From: Hymenobacter arizonensis
Lineage (GTDB): Bacteria > Bacteroidota > Bacteroidia > Cytophagales > Hymenobacteraceae
Assembly (NCBI RefSeq): GCF_900115775.1
Contig: NZ_FOXS01000003.1
Span: forward strand, 1-64,000
Length of the DNA: 64,000 bases
Direction: 5' to 3'
The notes beneath the pieces were generated by a model. It had not been told where the DNA came from. It made no database searches and saw nothing but the letters and a program-made list of their open reading frames with translations. Below are positions 8,791 through 17,446 of this stretch, one piece after another. A program made the position numbers and the translations under genes. How positions within the stretch are numbered: the first letter of the stretch is position 1; every line of letters starts with the position of its first letter.

Positions 8791-10185
8791 GTGCTAAAAA
8801 GTATTCAAGGCATAGTACGCCGTATTGCGCAAGCATTACGGCAACGGGGCTCATTTACCCAAAACTTTGCCTTGATGCTTTCCGCCACAACAGTTACTAC
8901 GGTTGTTGGCCTGATGCTATCGCCCGTTATGTCGCGACTGTACGCGCCGGCTGCATATGGCTTGTTCGCCGTCTTCAATGGGTTAGTGTCGAATTTGACT
9001 ATGATTTCGACACTGGCTTATCCATCTGCCTTTTTGCTTCCACGGAAAGAAGAGAAGTTCCGTGCCCTAGTGCAATTAAGTGTATTGTTGGCTACTGCCA
9101 ATTTTGGAATTGTATCATTAGCCTTCATGCTGTTGCAAGACAGTCTGTTGCGCTGGCTTCAAGTGGAGGCGCTTGGCAACTGGATATATGCAGTTCCAGC
9201 TACCGCTTTTGTGTACAACTTGATGCTGATAATGAATGCATGTTATGTCCGGACTAAGGAGTTTCGCAAGCAGGCAGGCATAAACGTGATTACTTCCTTG
9301 GCTGGGCGGAGTCTCACCCTGGCGGCTGGCTTTCTGCTACATGGGAGCGCTACAGGGCTGCTGTTGGGGGAAGTATTTACCAAAGTTATGGGGACGGGTG
9401 TAGTTTATTTCAGTGGAATAAACCGACAAATACGCACGTTGACGAGCTCATTTTCATGGACCAGAATTTGGGCCGTGGGATACGAGTACCGAGAATACCC
9501 ACTTTATGTAGCGACAGGGGGTTATCTCAACACCTTGGCTCTACAACTCCCCGTATTAGTAATGACTGGCGCCTTTGGCCCGACAAATGTGGGATTTTAT
9601 GCCTTCTCCACCAGCTTGCTTGAATTACCCCTGGGCTTGGTGGGAGCAGCTATTTCGCCGGTGTTCTTACAAAAAGTTACAGAGACCTATGAGCACGAGC
9701 CTAATCGCCTTCCTAAATTGTGCATAAGCCTGTATAATAAATTATTTTATGTCGGGCTGGTTCCCTTTGGTATTATAACAGTATACGGAGATTGGATTTT
9801 CGGCTTTGTCTTTGGCTCACGATGGGAAGCTGCTGGCATTTTTACTACTTATCTAGGGTGTTATTATCTCTTTAGACTAGCTTCTTATGCGACTAGCCCA
9901 ATTTATGCTGTTTTGCGAAAGCAGCGTTTGGCCCTATGGGGTGTTGTATTGCTGGTAGTCGTTAGGGCATTTAGTCTAGGGATAGGTGTCTATGCTGATG
10001 ACATTAATTTAGGTATGATTCTTTTCGGCTTGGGCAGCTTAGCTGTTACTTTTTGTATTGACATGAATATCTTATATATGCTAAATATTTCTTGGTGGCT
10101 GGTGGCTGTACGCAGTGCAACCTTGGTATTGTTAACACTTATAGTATTATATACTACACGGGTGGTAATACAGTACTTAGCTTGA
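8791..10185 (+). CDS. Wzx-type polysaccharide flippase (MOP superfamily)
   Basis: A multi-pass inner-membrane protein of 464 residues with about 12 predicted hydrophobic segments. The early LMLSATTVTTVVGLMLSPVMSRLYAPAAYG region is typical of O-antigen/teichoic-acid export proteins. It would move undecaprenyl-diphosphate-linked repeat units to the periplasmic side. The GTG start abuts the gmd stop codon with no gap. A flippase without an adjacent classic Wzy suggests that the polymerase is the membrane protein at 18236-19591 or lies outside the window. Confidence 0.85.
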   Translation: MLKSIQGIVRRIAQALRQRGSFTQNFALMLSATTVTTVVGLMLSPVMSRLYAPAAYGLFAVFNGLVSNLTMISTLAYPSAFLLPRKEEKFRALVQLSVLLATANFGIVSLAFMLLQDSLLRWLQVEALGNWIYAVPATAFVYNLMLIMNACYVRTKEFRKQAGINVITSLAGRSLTLAAGFLLHGSATGLLLGEVFTKVMGTGVVYFSGINRQIRTLTSSFSWTRIWAVGYEYREYPLYVATGGYLNTLALQLPVLVMTGAFGPTNVGFYAFSTSLLELPLGLVGAAISPVFLQKVTETYEHEPNRLPKLCISLYNKLFYVGLVPFGIITVYGDWIFGFVFGSRWEAAGIFTTYLGCYYLFRLASYATSPIYAVLRKQRLALWGVVLLVVVRAFSLGIGVYADDINLGMILFGLGSLAVTFCIDMNILYMLNISWWLVAVRSATLVLLTLIVLYTTRVVIQYLA

Positions 10186-10511
10186 CGTGTCTTGGTAGAT
10201 TGAAATTGCGTGCTGAATCAGCTGGTTGCCTTAGAATAGGCTTTTCTGAGGCAGTAAAAGTTGTTTACCAGCACTCTGAGTAACTAAGCGGAACAACCGC
10301 CTAGCTTTACATGGATATTGTATTTGAAAATTAAATGTGGTTGAAGACAGGCAACGCCACGGCTCGCCGCCGTAGTTCCACTAATTTGAGTACTCATTAT
10401 TCGGCTGGCTCTTTGAAGGCACAGGGGTAACGAATTTTCGTCGGGATTCTTGACACCGCGGATTATGATAGGGCCCAAAATTATTATGCGTTTTCAATTG
10501 AGCTTTGCACT
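10186..10511 (+). other. 326-base intergenic gap, no gene recognised
   Basis: Short open frames exist on both strands but have no recognisable family, no conserved start context and no codon signal. No strong hairpin or promoter element was found. It separates the flippase gene from a more G+C-rich glycosyltransferase gene, so it may mark a junction between cluster modules. Confidence 0.5.
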
Positions 10512-11408
10512 GTGATATTTTTTAGCGTAATCATTCCTACTTACAACCGCGCTCATCTCATTGGTATGACGCTGCAATCAGTACTTACGCAGTCGTTTAC
10601 TGAGTTTGAAATTCTGGTAGTAGACGATGGCAGCCAGGACAACACCGCTGCCGTGGTGAAGTCACATGCCGACCATCGCTTACGATACCTCCCCAAAGCC
10701 AACGGCGAGCGAGGCGCGGCTCGTAATTACGGCTTTGCCCGTGCGCAAGGGGAATACGTACTGTTTTTAGATTCCGATGACCGGTTTCATCACCAGCACC
10801 TCGCCACGCTGCACCGCAAAATCCAAGAACTGAACCAACCTAACTTTATTGCCTCCAAATACGATTTTGACCGCGACGGAGAAATATCTCCCAGCGATTC
10901 TGCCGGCCTGTCCGAAGGGTGGTATGGATTGGATACCTTCGTGCGAGGCAATGCTTTGGCCTGCAACATCTGTGTGCTGCGCCACAACCCATCGCTACAC
11001 CTTTTCGAGGAGGACCGCCGCTACGCCGCTGTGGAAGACTGGATGTTTATGCTTGAAAACACCCAGCATGACCGAGTGTACCTCGTCGACGCTGTCACCC
11101 TCACCATGAATGACCACGACCAGCGTTCCATGCGCTCCGATAATATGGCTCTGGTGCAGCGCCTGCAATTGGCCCTGGAGTGGATGTTGCAGCGCGTGGT
11201 GCTCACGCCTGTCCAACGTGGCGTGCTTGTTGGCCGGGTGTACTACCTCTGCGCCATTCACGCATATACCGATGACAATCGAAGGGTGGCATTGCGCTTT
11301 GCCCGCCAAGCGGCTCCCTATTTGACTCCCACTCAGGCGGCCGTGCTGCTACTGCGCTGCGCTGTGGGCCAGCGGGCAGTCGGCTGGCTAAAAAAAGCAC
11401 GTACCTGA
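10512..11408 (+). CDS. Family 2 glycosyltransferase
   Basis: A GT2 enzyme of 298 residues: FSVIIPTYNRAHLIGMTL, VVDDGSQDNT, then GAARNYG and FLDSDDRFH, the standard order of nucleotide-binding and DxD motifs. A GTG start lies at the conserved N-terminus. Its base composition is close to the flanking chromosome, unlike the A+T-rich transferases at 1.4-7.6 kb, so it may belong to a different module. The C-terminus is Arg-rich and amphipathic, which could aid membrane association. Substrates unknown. Confidence 0.86.
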   Translation: MIFFSVIIPTYNRAHLIGMTLQSVLTQSFTEFEILVVDDGSQDNTAAVVKSHADHRLRYLPKANGERGAARNYGFARAQGEYVLFLDSDDRFHHQHLATLHRKIQELNQPNFIASKYDFDRDGEISPSDSAGLSEGWYGLDTFVRGNALACNICVLRHNPSLHLFEEDRRYAAVEDWMFMLENTQHDRVYLVDAVTLTMNDHDQRSMRSDNMALVQRLQLALEWMLQRVVLTPVQRGVLVGRVYYLCAIHAYTDDNRRVALRFARQAAPYLTPTQAAVLLLRCAVGQRAVGWLKKART

Positions 11409-11477
11409 TACCAGGCTGCTCTCACGGGGCACGTTACGCACAATGAATCGTGCTTTTACTGCGTTTCTATTCTACCT

Positions 11478-12692
11478 ATGCGCATTTTGTTTTTGAGTTA
11501 TTGGGGTCTGAACGATGGCCTGACCACATCAACGGTATTTCCACACCTGCGCTTGCTGCAGGAGCGAACCGATGTGACGGCCATTCTTCTGGTCACCATT
11601 GAGCGCGGTGCCGATGCCCAGGCCGAGTTATTGTTTGAGCCGGGATTTGAGGTGTCAAAAATCACGTTTGAGCCCTTGCGCTCGCGACCCAGCCGCAACG
11701 TATTAGTAAACAAAATAGAGGATTTTACCCGCTTTCCGCGGACGCTAATTCGGCAGGTCGAGGAGTTCAAACCTGACTTCCTCCTGGCGCGGGGTGCTCC
11801 TGCAGGAGCACTGGCTTATCTGGTGTGGCAGAAAACCAAGCTGCCCTTCTACGTAGAGTCGTTTGAGCCGCACGCTGACTACATGCTGGAGTCGGGGGTG
11901 TGGCGCAGCTACGACCCGCGCTACCTGTTTCAACGGCACTGGGAAACTAAGCAGAAGCAGCTTGCCTTGGGGCTGATGCCGGTGGCCGAAAACTATCGGC
12001 AGCAATTAATAGCTGAAGGAGTACCGGCTCAGCGCATTGCCACCGTGCCTTGCTCGGTCGATGCTGGGCAGTTTGCTTACAACGGGGCCGCCCGACAGCG
12101 GGTGCGTGAGAGCCTGGGCTGGGCCGGTACCGACGTGGTGGGCGTGTACGTGGGTAAGTTCGGTAGCATCTACTACGACGAAGAGGCGTTTCAGGTGTTT
12201 CGGACAGCGGCCGATTTTTTCGGCGCTGATTTTCGCCTGGTTATTCTTACGCCGGACCCTTTGGACGAAGTACAGGCCAAGCTGGCAGCGGCTGGAGTGT
12301 CAGCCGGGCAGACATTTGTAACCAAAGCCGCTCACCAGGAAGTGCCCGATTACTTGTCGGCTGCCGACTTCGCGTTTGCTACCATCAAGCCCGCGCCCTG
12401 TCGGCTATTCTGCTCAGCCATTAAAATAGGAGAGTACTGGGCCAGTGGCCTGCCCGTGCTGCTTCCTGAAGGTATAGGCGACGACAGCGACATTATTAAG
12501 AGGGAAGGCGGTGGGGCAATCTTCAACCTAGACCGGCCCAGTACGGTGTCTGAGGCCTTGGCCAACGTGGCCCAGCAAATGGCGCAACCCGGCTACCGCC
12601 AGCAGGTGCGCCACCTAGCCGAGCGGCATCGCTCGATTGAGCTGTCGCGCCAAGCTTACACGCATTTTTTTGGCGTACCAGCCTTACAGTAG
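11478..12692 (+). CDS. Family 4 glycosyltransferase
   Basis: A GT-B fold retaining glycosyltransferase of 404 residues. The N-terminal acceptor domain includes a YVESFEPHADYMLESG segment. The C-terminal donor domain has VYVGKFGSIYYDEEAF, and the GT4 acidic region is in SAIKIGEYWASGLPVLLPEGIGDD, where the glutamate in IGEYWASGLPV stands for the EX7E motif. The ATG start at 11478 agrees with MRILFLSYWG. The decayed copy at 15391-15743 aligns with the same C-terminal residues, so two related transferases once existed here. Donor unknown. Confidence 0.85.
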   Translation: MRILFLSYWGLNDGLTTSTVFPHLRLLQERTDVTAILLVTIERGADAQAELLFEPGFEVSKITFEPLRSRPSRNVLVNKIEDFTRFPRTLIRQVEEFKPDFLLARGAPAGALAYLVWQKTKLPFYVESFEPHADYMLESGVWRSYDPRYLFQRHWETKQKQLALGLMPVAENYRQQLIAEGVPAQRIATVPCSVDAGQFAYNGAARQRVRESLGWAGTDVVGVYVGKFGSIYYDEEAFQVFRTAADFFGADFRLVILTPDPLDEVQAKLAAAGVSAGQTFVTKAAHQEVPDYLSAADFAFATIKPAPCRLFCSAIKIGEYWASGLPVLLPEGIGDDSDIIKREGGGAIFNLDRPSTVSEALANVAQQMAQPGYRQQVRHLAERHRSIELSRQAYTHFFGVPALQ

Positions 12693-13006
12693 CTTAGCTG
12701 GGCCGCTTATTGCGGCAAGACGAGCATTTTTATTGAAGTATATTTGCGCCACGACTCTTGGCCCTGTCCGGTTGGCTCAACTAACGCGAGTCCAGAGTTT
12801 GTTGATTGCTAACTATGGGATGTTGGCTCTTTGATGCAAAAACGCCTTACAGAGAAGCACAATTGTTTTGGCAACCCATTAGCCTTATAATTGCTAAGCA
12901 ATACGGCTACAGGTATTGAAATATGCTTGTAGCTAATAGATTAGCGTAGTATAGGTGCTACTTCCTATTCAAGCAAAAAATTCTCTCTTTCGAGAAATAC
13001 TAATTC
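12693..13006 (+). other. 314-base intergenic gap, no gene recognised
   Basis: A mixed-composition gap that becomes A+T rich towards the epimerase gene. I found no recognisable protein, no TAnnTTTG element and only a weak hairpin around 12981-12997. It probably carries the promoter for the gene at 13007, but no site can be named. Confidence 0.45.
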
Positions 13007-14128
13007 ATGAAGAAAGTTCTTATAACAGGTGGTGCGGGCTTTATCGGCACCCATCTCTCTCAAAATCTGATCGAGCACGGCTACGGCGTTATTGTACTTG
13101 ATAATTTATCGCCGCAGATTCATGGTTCAGATTATACTTTTCCTGAGCAGGAGGGCATCCGCTTTATCAAAGGCGATGTGCGCAACAAGGCCGATTGGGA
13201 AGAAGCGCTGCAGGACGCTAATATAGTGGTGCACTATGCGGCTGAGACGGGCACTGGTCAATCCATGTATGAGGTGCACCGGTATGCCGAGCATAATATT
13301 TCGGGCACGGCCCTCCTGCTTGATGCGCTAGTGAATACCCAGCACAAAGTAGAAAAGGTAATAATTGCCTCCTCACGGGCTATCTATGGAGAGGGTAAGT
13401 ATACCTGCGACGAGCACCAGGTGCAGTACCCATCCAGCCGCAAGGAGCAGGATTTATCGCTTGGCAACTTTGAGCCACGGTGCCCTGAGTGCGACGAGCC
13501 CTTGCGGGTATTGCCTACCGATGAAGACTCGAAGCTGCACCCTTCCTCGGTATATGGCATTACGAAGCTGAGCCAGGAGCAACTTGTGCTCAATGTGTGC
13601 CAGTCTATTGGTATACCCGCGCTTGCCTTCCGCTATCAAAACGTATATGGGCCCGGGCAGTCGCTCAAAAACCCTTACACCGGCATTCTCTCCATTTTTT
13701 CCACCCTCATTCGCAGTGGCGGCAAGCGCATCAACATCTTTGAAGATGGCCAGGAAACGCGCGATTTTGTATATGTAGGCGATGTAGTGAAGGCCACTAT
13801 GCTGGGTATTGAATCCCAGACAGTGTCCCAGGATGTGTACAATGTGGGCTCCGGCGTAGCCACCACCGTGCAGGAAGTAGCGGAGCAACTGCGCACGCTG
13901 TACGGAGCAGATACGGAGATAGAAATCACGGGCAATTATCGCATTGGCGATATTCGGCATAACGTGGCCTCGCTGGAAAAAATTAGCGCAGGTCTCGGCT
14001 TCCGCCCGGAAGTATCTTTCACTGAGGGCATCCGGAAGTTCGCGGCTTGGGTGGAACAACAAGAGGTGCAAGGTGGCAGCTACGAGGAGTCCATTCGGCA
14101 AATGAAGCAGAAAGGCTTGATGAAGTAA
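13007..14128 (+). CDS. NAD-dependent nucleotide-sugar epimerase (dTDP-L-rhamnose 4-epimerase-like)
   Basis: An extended short-chain dehydrogenase of 373 residues. The NAD-binding motif GGAGFIG is at residues 8-14, and catalytic Y-X3-K is in SSVYGITKLSQEQ. A substrate loop NVYGPGQSLKNPYTG follows. After the conserved AIYGEG there is an insertion with RCPECDEPLRVLPT, a CPxC knuckle that I recall from the dTDP-L-rhamnose 4-epimerase/WbiB group and not from GalE. Rhamnose epimerisation is therefore the best guess, not proven. The next glycosyltransferase starts two bases after the stop codon, so the pair is likely coupled and may make and use the same sugar. Confidence 0.8.
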   Translation: MKKVLITGGAGFIGTHLSQNLIEHGYGVIVLDNLSPQIHGSDYTFPEQEGIRFIKGDVRNKADWEEALQDANIVVHYAAETGTGQSMYEVHRYAEHNISGTALLLDALVNTQHKVEKVIIASSRAIYGEGKYTCDEHQVQYPSSRKEQDLSLGNFEPRCPECDEPLRVLPTDEDSKLHPSSVYGITKLSQEQLVLNVCQSIGIPALAFRYQNVYGPGQSLKNPYTGILSIFSTLIRSGGKRINIFEDGQETRDFVYVGDVVKATMLGIESQTVSQDVYNVGSGVATTVQEVAEQLRTLYGADTEIEITGNYRIGDIRHNVASLEKISAGLGFRPEVSFTEGIRKFAAWVEQQEVQGGSYEESIRQMKQKGLMK

Positions 14129-14130
14129 TA

Positions 14131-15381
14131 ATGATGAAATACTTTTTTTTCACGCTCCGCGATTTTAAGAAAGAAGTAGGAGAAAACGTGCGGATGTACG
14201 GTATGCTCAACTCACTGGCAGCGCAGGGCCACGAAGTAGTATTTCTTTCAAATGCTGAAGACTATAAGTCCTTTCATCCTGCTATTCAGCATGTTCATAT
14301 TGGCTACGATTTTAAAGAGAAGCGCCGGATGCAAGGCCTATTGGCACTGCTTCCCGCAAGTGTAGTATACCAGCAGTTCCGTCCACTCTTTAGCAAAATT
14401 GAAGCTGCTATCGAGCGCGCGGGCGTGGGTAGTATGCCGGTTTGCTTTTTTGATTACCTGGATAATACAATTGGCCACCTACTGAAAGCTACGGGTATCA
14501 TCCAGTCGTACATTAACGATATACACGGCATTGTTCCCATTGAGCAATTATACCTGCAAAGCATTGCCACCAACAGCTATCAGCGTTTGGTGCATCGCTG
14601 GAAACTTTTTCTGGTAAACAACCTTGACCAGAAAGTATTTGAAGGGGCAGCGGGCCTTATCTATGGCAGCAGCTCAATGCAAAAGTACTATGAGCAGCGG
14701 CATCGGCTAGAGGGCAAGCAAAGCTTTGTCATACCTTACTTAGTCGGGGAGGATGCATTGAAACGACAGCCCGACGCGGTACTGCAGCGTGAGTTGAAGC
14801 AGCGCCTCGGCCTAACCGAGCAGGATTTCGTGGTGCTTTTTATTGGGACCTACAAGCAAACCGGCGGCATGGACGACCTTATAAAGGCGTTTGGCCTGCT
14901 TCACCGTGATAAACCCGCCAGCAAGCTGATAATGATTGGCGAAGGGCCCTACAAGGATTACTGCGTCAAGCTGGCGCAACAGCTCCCAGCCGCCAACGCA
15001 ATTCACTTCATAAAGAATATACCTTACGCCGAGATGGCTACCTACCAAAGCCTTGCGCAGGTAATAGTGTGCCCCGACAAGGAAAACGCCTTTTCTCAAC
15101 ATGTAGTGCACGTTAAGTATTTCGATGCACTGATTTCTGGCAGGCTGGTAATAAATGGAGCATTTGACAGCGTTAAGGAAATAAACAAAAACGAGGAACT
15201 CTCACTCACTTTTAAGCCCTCAGACGTAACCTCCCTGCACGCCAAGCTGGTCTACTGCCACGAACACTATGAGGAATTATGCAGAAAATATGCGGGCGTA
15301 AAGGAATATGTTGCACAGCACCTAACGTACAATGCCTACGTGAAGAACCTGCGCTTCAACACTACTCCTTCCTCTAACTGA
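14131..15381 (+). CDS. Family 4 glycosyltransferase
   Basis: A GT-B glycosyltransferase of 416 residues. The N-terminus (MMKYFFFTLRDFKKEVGENV) and the later VVLFIGTYKQTGGMDDLIKAF, KLIMIGEGP and NAFSQHVVHVKYFDALISGR segments follow the GT4 donor-domain order. The ATG at 14131, two bases after the epimerase stop, is preferred over an upstream frame that would overlap the epimerase by 85 bases. The close spacing implies translational coupling. The protein is more lysine-rich than neighbouring G+C-rich genes. Confidence 0.82.
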   Translation: MMKYFFFTLRDFKKEVGENVRMYGMLNSLAAQGHEVVFLSNAEDYKSFHPAIQHVHIGYDFKEKRRMQGLLALLPASVVYQQFRPLFSKIEAAIERAGVGSMPVCFFDYLDNTIGHLLKATGIIQSYINDIHGIVPIEQLYLQSIATNSYQRLVHRWKLFLVNNLDQKVFEGAAGLIYGSSSMQKYYEQRHRLEGKQSFVIPYLVGEDALKRQPDAVLQRELKQRLGLTEQDFVVLFIGTYKQTGGMDDLIKAFGLLHRDKPASKLIMIGEGPYKDYCVKLAQQLPAANAIHFIKNIPYAEMATYQSLAQVIVCPDKENAFSQHVVHVKYFDALISGRLVINGAFDSVKEINKNEELSLTFKPSDVTSLHAKLVYCHEHYEELCRKYAGVKEYVAQHLTYNAYVKNLRFNTTPSSN

Positions 15382-15390
15382 GAACGGGAA

Positions 15391-15743
15391 GATTTTTAGC
15401 AGCGGCTGGTGGTGTTCACATAGAATCCGCTGGAAGAGATGCACCCGACGCTGGCGGCCGTCGGGCTGGGAGAGGGGCGTAGCTTCGTTACGACGGCCCT
15501 ACACCACCGAGGTACCAGCTTACCTGACGGCGGCCGATTTTGCTTTTACGACTGTCCGGCCCACGCCCTGTCAGCTGTTCTGCTCGGCCATCAAGATTGG
15601 CGAATATTGAGCCATCGGGTTGCCAGTGCTGGTGACGCCCAGCGTGGGCGACGACTTAGCCATGGAGAAAGAGTTCATTAGGCAGCATGTCCAGGCACAA
15701 GGTAAACTGTAGCAATGCCTACCGGGCCGACTATGCCCTGTAG
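15391..15743 (+). pseudogene. Decayed family 4 glycosyltransferase, C-terminal part
   Basis: Translation restores a readable GT4 C-terminus homologous to the intact gene at 11478-12692: RLVVFT, NPLEEMHPTLAAVGL, SFVTTALHH, then EVPAYLTAADFAFTTV, PCQLFCSAIKIGEY and GLPVLVTPSVGDD. It is broken by TAG at 15397 and 15421, a one-base shift near 15509, TGA at 15608 (a tryptophan codon in the homologue) and a further shift near 15711. No start or N-terminal domain remains. The lesions are scattered, so this is long-standing decay and not one sequencing error. Confidence 0.85.
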
Positions 15744-16353
15744 TTCAATTCCTGCACCTTCATTAACCTAACCTGACAACGCTCGACACCGAGTACGTGC
15801 ATAACCAAGTGCGCGACTAAACCGCGCCCGGCACGCCGGTGATTGGCTGGACGGGCACTCACACTATGTTCCGGCACTTATACCTGATGTGGCCGGTGCT
15901 GGAGCGCCTAGAGCGGAAAGACATGGGTTTGTTATCTAAGTCATCGCTAACGAGCCCCCAGCCTAGCCCGACTTGCGGAACCTGCGTTACTCCGCCTGGC
16001 GCAAGGAAACCGAGATTGCTGACCTACTCCAGTTTCATCTAGGGCTGATGCCACTAATGGACGACCTAGTGGACGACCCCTGGGCCAGGGGCAAGTGCGC
16101 CTTTCAGGCCTTGCAGTACGTGGCGTTAGGAATGCTAGTGCTGGCATCGCCAGTGGGCATGAACACGGAAATGGTGCAGCGTGGCGTCAACAACTTCGTG
16201 TACCCTACTGACGAGGACTGGTACGGGGTATTGTGCTAGCCGCTTACCAGCCAGGAAGAGCGGACCCGCCAGGAAGTTGCAGCCCGGCCAACCATCGTGG
16301 GCCGCTGCTCTGTGATAGCCAACACGCCCAACTTGCTGCGATTATTCAGCTAA
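15744..16353 (+). pseudogene. Second decayed glycosyltransferase (GT1/GT4), C-terminal part
   Basis: A different GT-B donor domain can be read. It has TTLDTEYVHNQ and VIGWTGTHTMFRHLYLMWPV in one frame. After a shift come VIANEPPA, then LRYSAWRKETEIADLLQF, GLMPLMDDLVDDPWARGK, CAFQALQYVALGMLVLASPV and GMNTEMVQRGVNNFVYP. After an in-frame TAG at 16237 the tail continues to TAA at 16351. Stops at 15818 and near 15964 add to the damage. The middle frame (15973-16239) is long enough to be mistaken for a small gene. The family is clear, but the gene cannot encode a working enzyme. Confidence 0.87.
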
Positions 16354-16410
16354 CTTTGGGGATTAGTATTACTCTATGGTTCTATAATATTCACGCTATA
16401 AAGTTTTTAT

Positions 16411-17430
16411 ATGAAAAATTTAACCTCTAAATCGTCACCAAAGCAGCCGGGTACCTTTGTCATTTCCCTGGATTTTGAAATCAATTGGGGGGTTCGGGAC
16501 CAGCAGACCATTGCGCAATACGGAGCGAATCTGCTAGGAGTACGGCAGGCCATTCCTGCCATGCTGGCCCTTTTTGCGGAGTTCAGCCTACATGCCACCT
16601 GGGCTACGGTAGGTTTATTATTCTTTGGGTCTAAGGAGGAAATGCTCAAGGGCCTGCCTGCAGTGAGGCCCACCTATGCCGACCTTTACCTGTCGCCCTA
16701 CGAGGTGCTTGACGAAGTGGGGGAGGATGAGGCACAGGACCCATACCATTTTGGGCGGTCACTTCTGGAAAATATTCGCGCTACGGCTGGGCAGGAAATC
16801 GCCTCGCACACATTTTGCCACTACTATTGCCTGGAGCGGGGCCAGACGCTGAACCAGTTCCGGCACGACATGCGGGCAGCGGCTCAGGTAGCCGCCGCGG
16901 TGGGTGTAACGCTACAAAGCTTGGTTTTTCCGCGCAACCAGTACAACCCAGAGTACCTAGTGGTGTGCCGGGAACTGGGCATCACTAGCTACCGCGGCAA
17001 CGAGCAGTCGTGGATTTATAAGGAGCGCAGCGAAGAGCAACAAAGCCTGTACAAGCGCGGTGCACGGCTGCTCGATGCCTATGTCAATCTATCGGGCCAC
17101 CACTGCCATTCGCTGGCCGAAGTGGCAAGGTCGTTGCCATTCAACATTCCCGCCAGCCGGTTTCTGCGGCCTTGGTCAGGGCGCCTGCGCAGCCTTGAGA
17201 GCCTGCGCCTGCGCCGTATTCTGGCCGGCATGGAGCACGCAGCCCGCCACGGATTGCTGTTTCACTTGTGGTGGCATCCCCATAATTTTGGGGCAAATCT
17301 GTCTCAGAACATGGCCGTGCTGCGCCGTATTGCCGAACACTATCGCCAGCTGCAGCAGCGCTACAACATGCAAAGCCTGACCATGAGCGAAGTTGCCGAG
17401 AGCTTGCTGACTTCGGTGCCCCCTGCATAA
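16411..17430 (+). CDS. Polysaccharide deacetylase family protein (CE4/NodB-like)
   Basis: A 339-residue NodB-fold metal-dependent deacetylase. The LDFEINWGVRD motif near residue 20 gives the catalytic and metal acids, EIASHTFCHYYC near 130 gives the metal-binding histidines (HxxxH type), and HLWWHPHNFG near 287 is the late histidine motif of this subgroup. It would remove N- or O-acetyl groups from a sugar. No signal peptide is visible, so it may act in the cytoplasm on a precursor. It precedes the formyltransferase gene by 16 bases, which suggests sequential deacetylation and N-formylation of an amino sugar (inference). Confidence 0.85.
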   Translation: MKNLTSKSSPKQPGTFVISLDFEINWGVRDQQTIAQYGANLLGVRQAIPAMLALFAEFSLHATWATVGLLFFGSKEEMLKGLPAVRPTYADLYLSPYEVLDEVGEDEAQDPYHFGRSLLENIRATAGQEIASHTFCHYYCLERGQTLNQFRHDMRAAAQVAAAVGVTLQSLVFPRNQYNPEYLVVCRELGITSYRGNEQSWIYKERSEEQQSLYKRGARLLDAYVNLSGHHCHSLAEVARSLPFNIPASRFLRPWSGRLRSLESLRLRRILAGMEHAARHGLLFHLWWHPHNFGANLSQNMAVLRRIAEHYRQLQQRYNMQSLTMSEVAESLLTSVPPA

Positions 17431-17446
17431 CCCTTCTTTTTACCGC

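Noticed and set aside
13454..14101. A 215-codon minus-strand frame opposite the epimerase
   Set aside because: The plus-strand epimerase has intact motifs through the same bases.
15973..16239. A possible small gene of 88 codons
   Set aside because: It is the middle of a decayed glycosyltransferase; the flanking sequence continues the same protein through stops and shifts.
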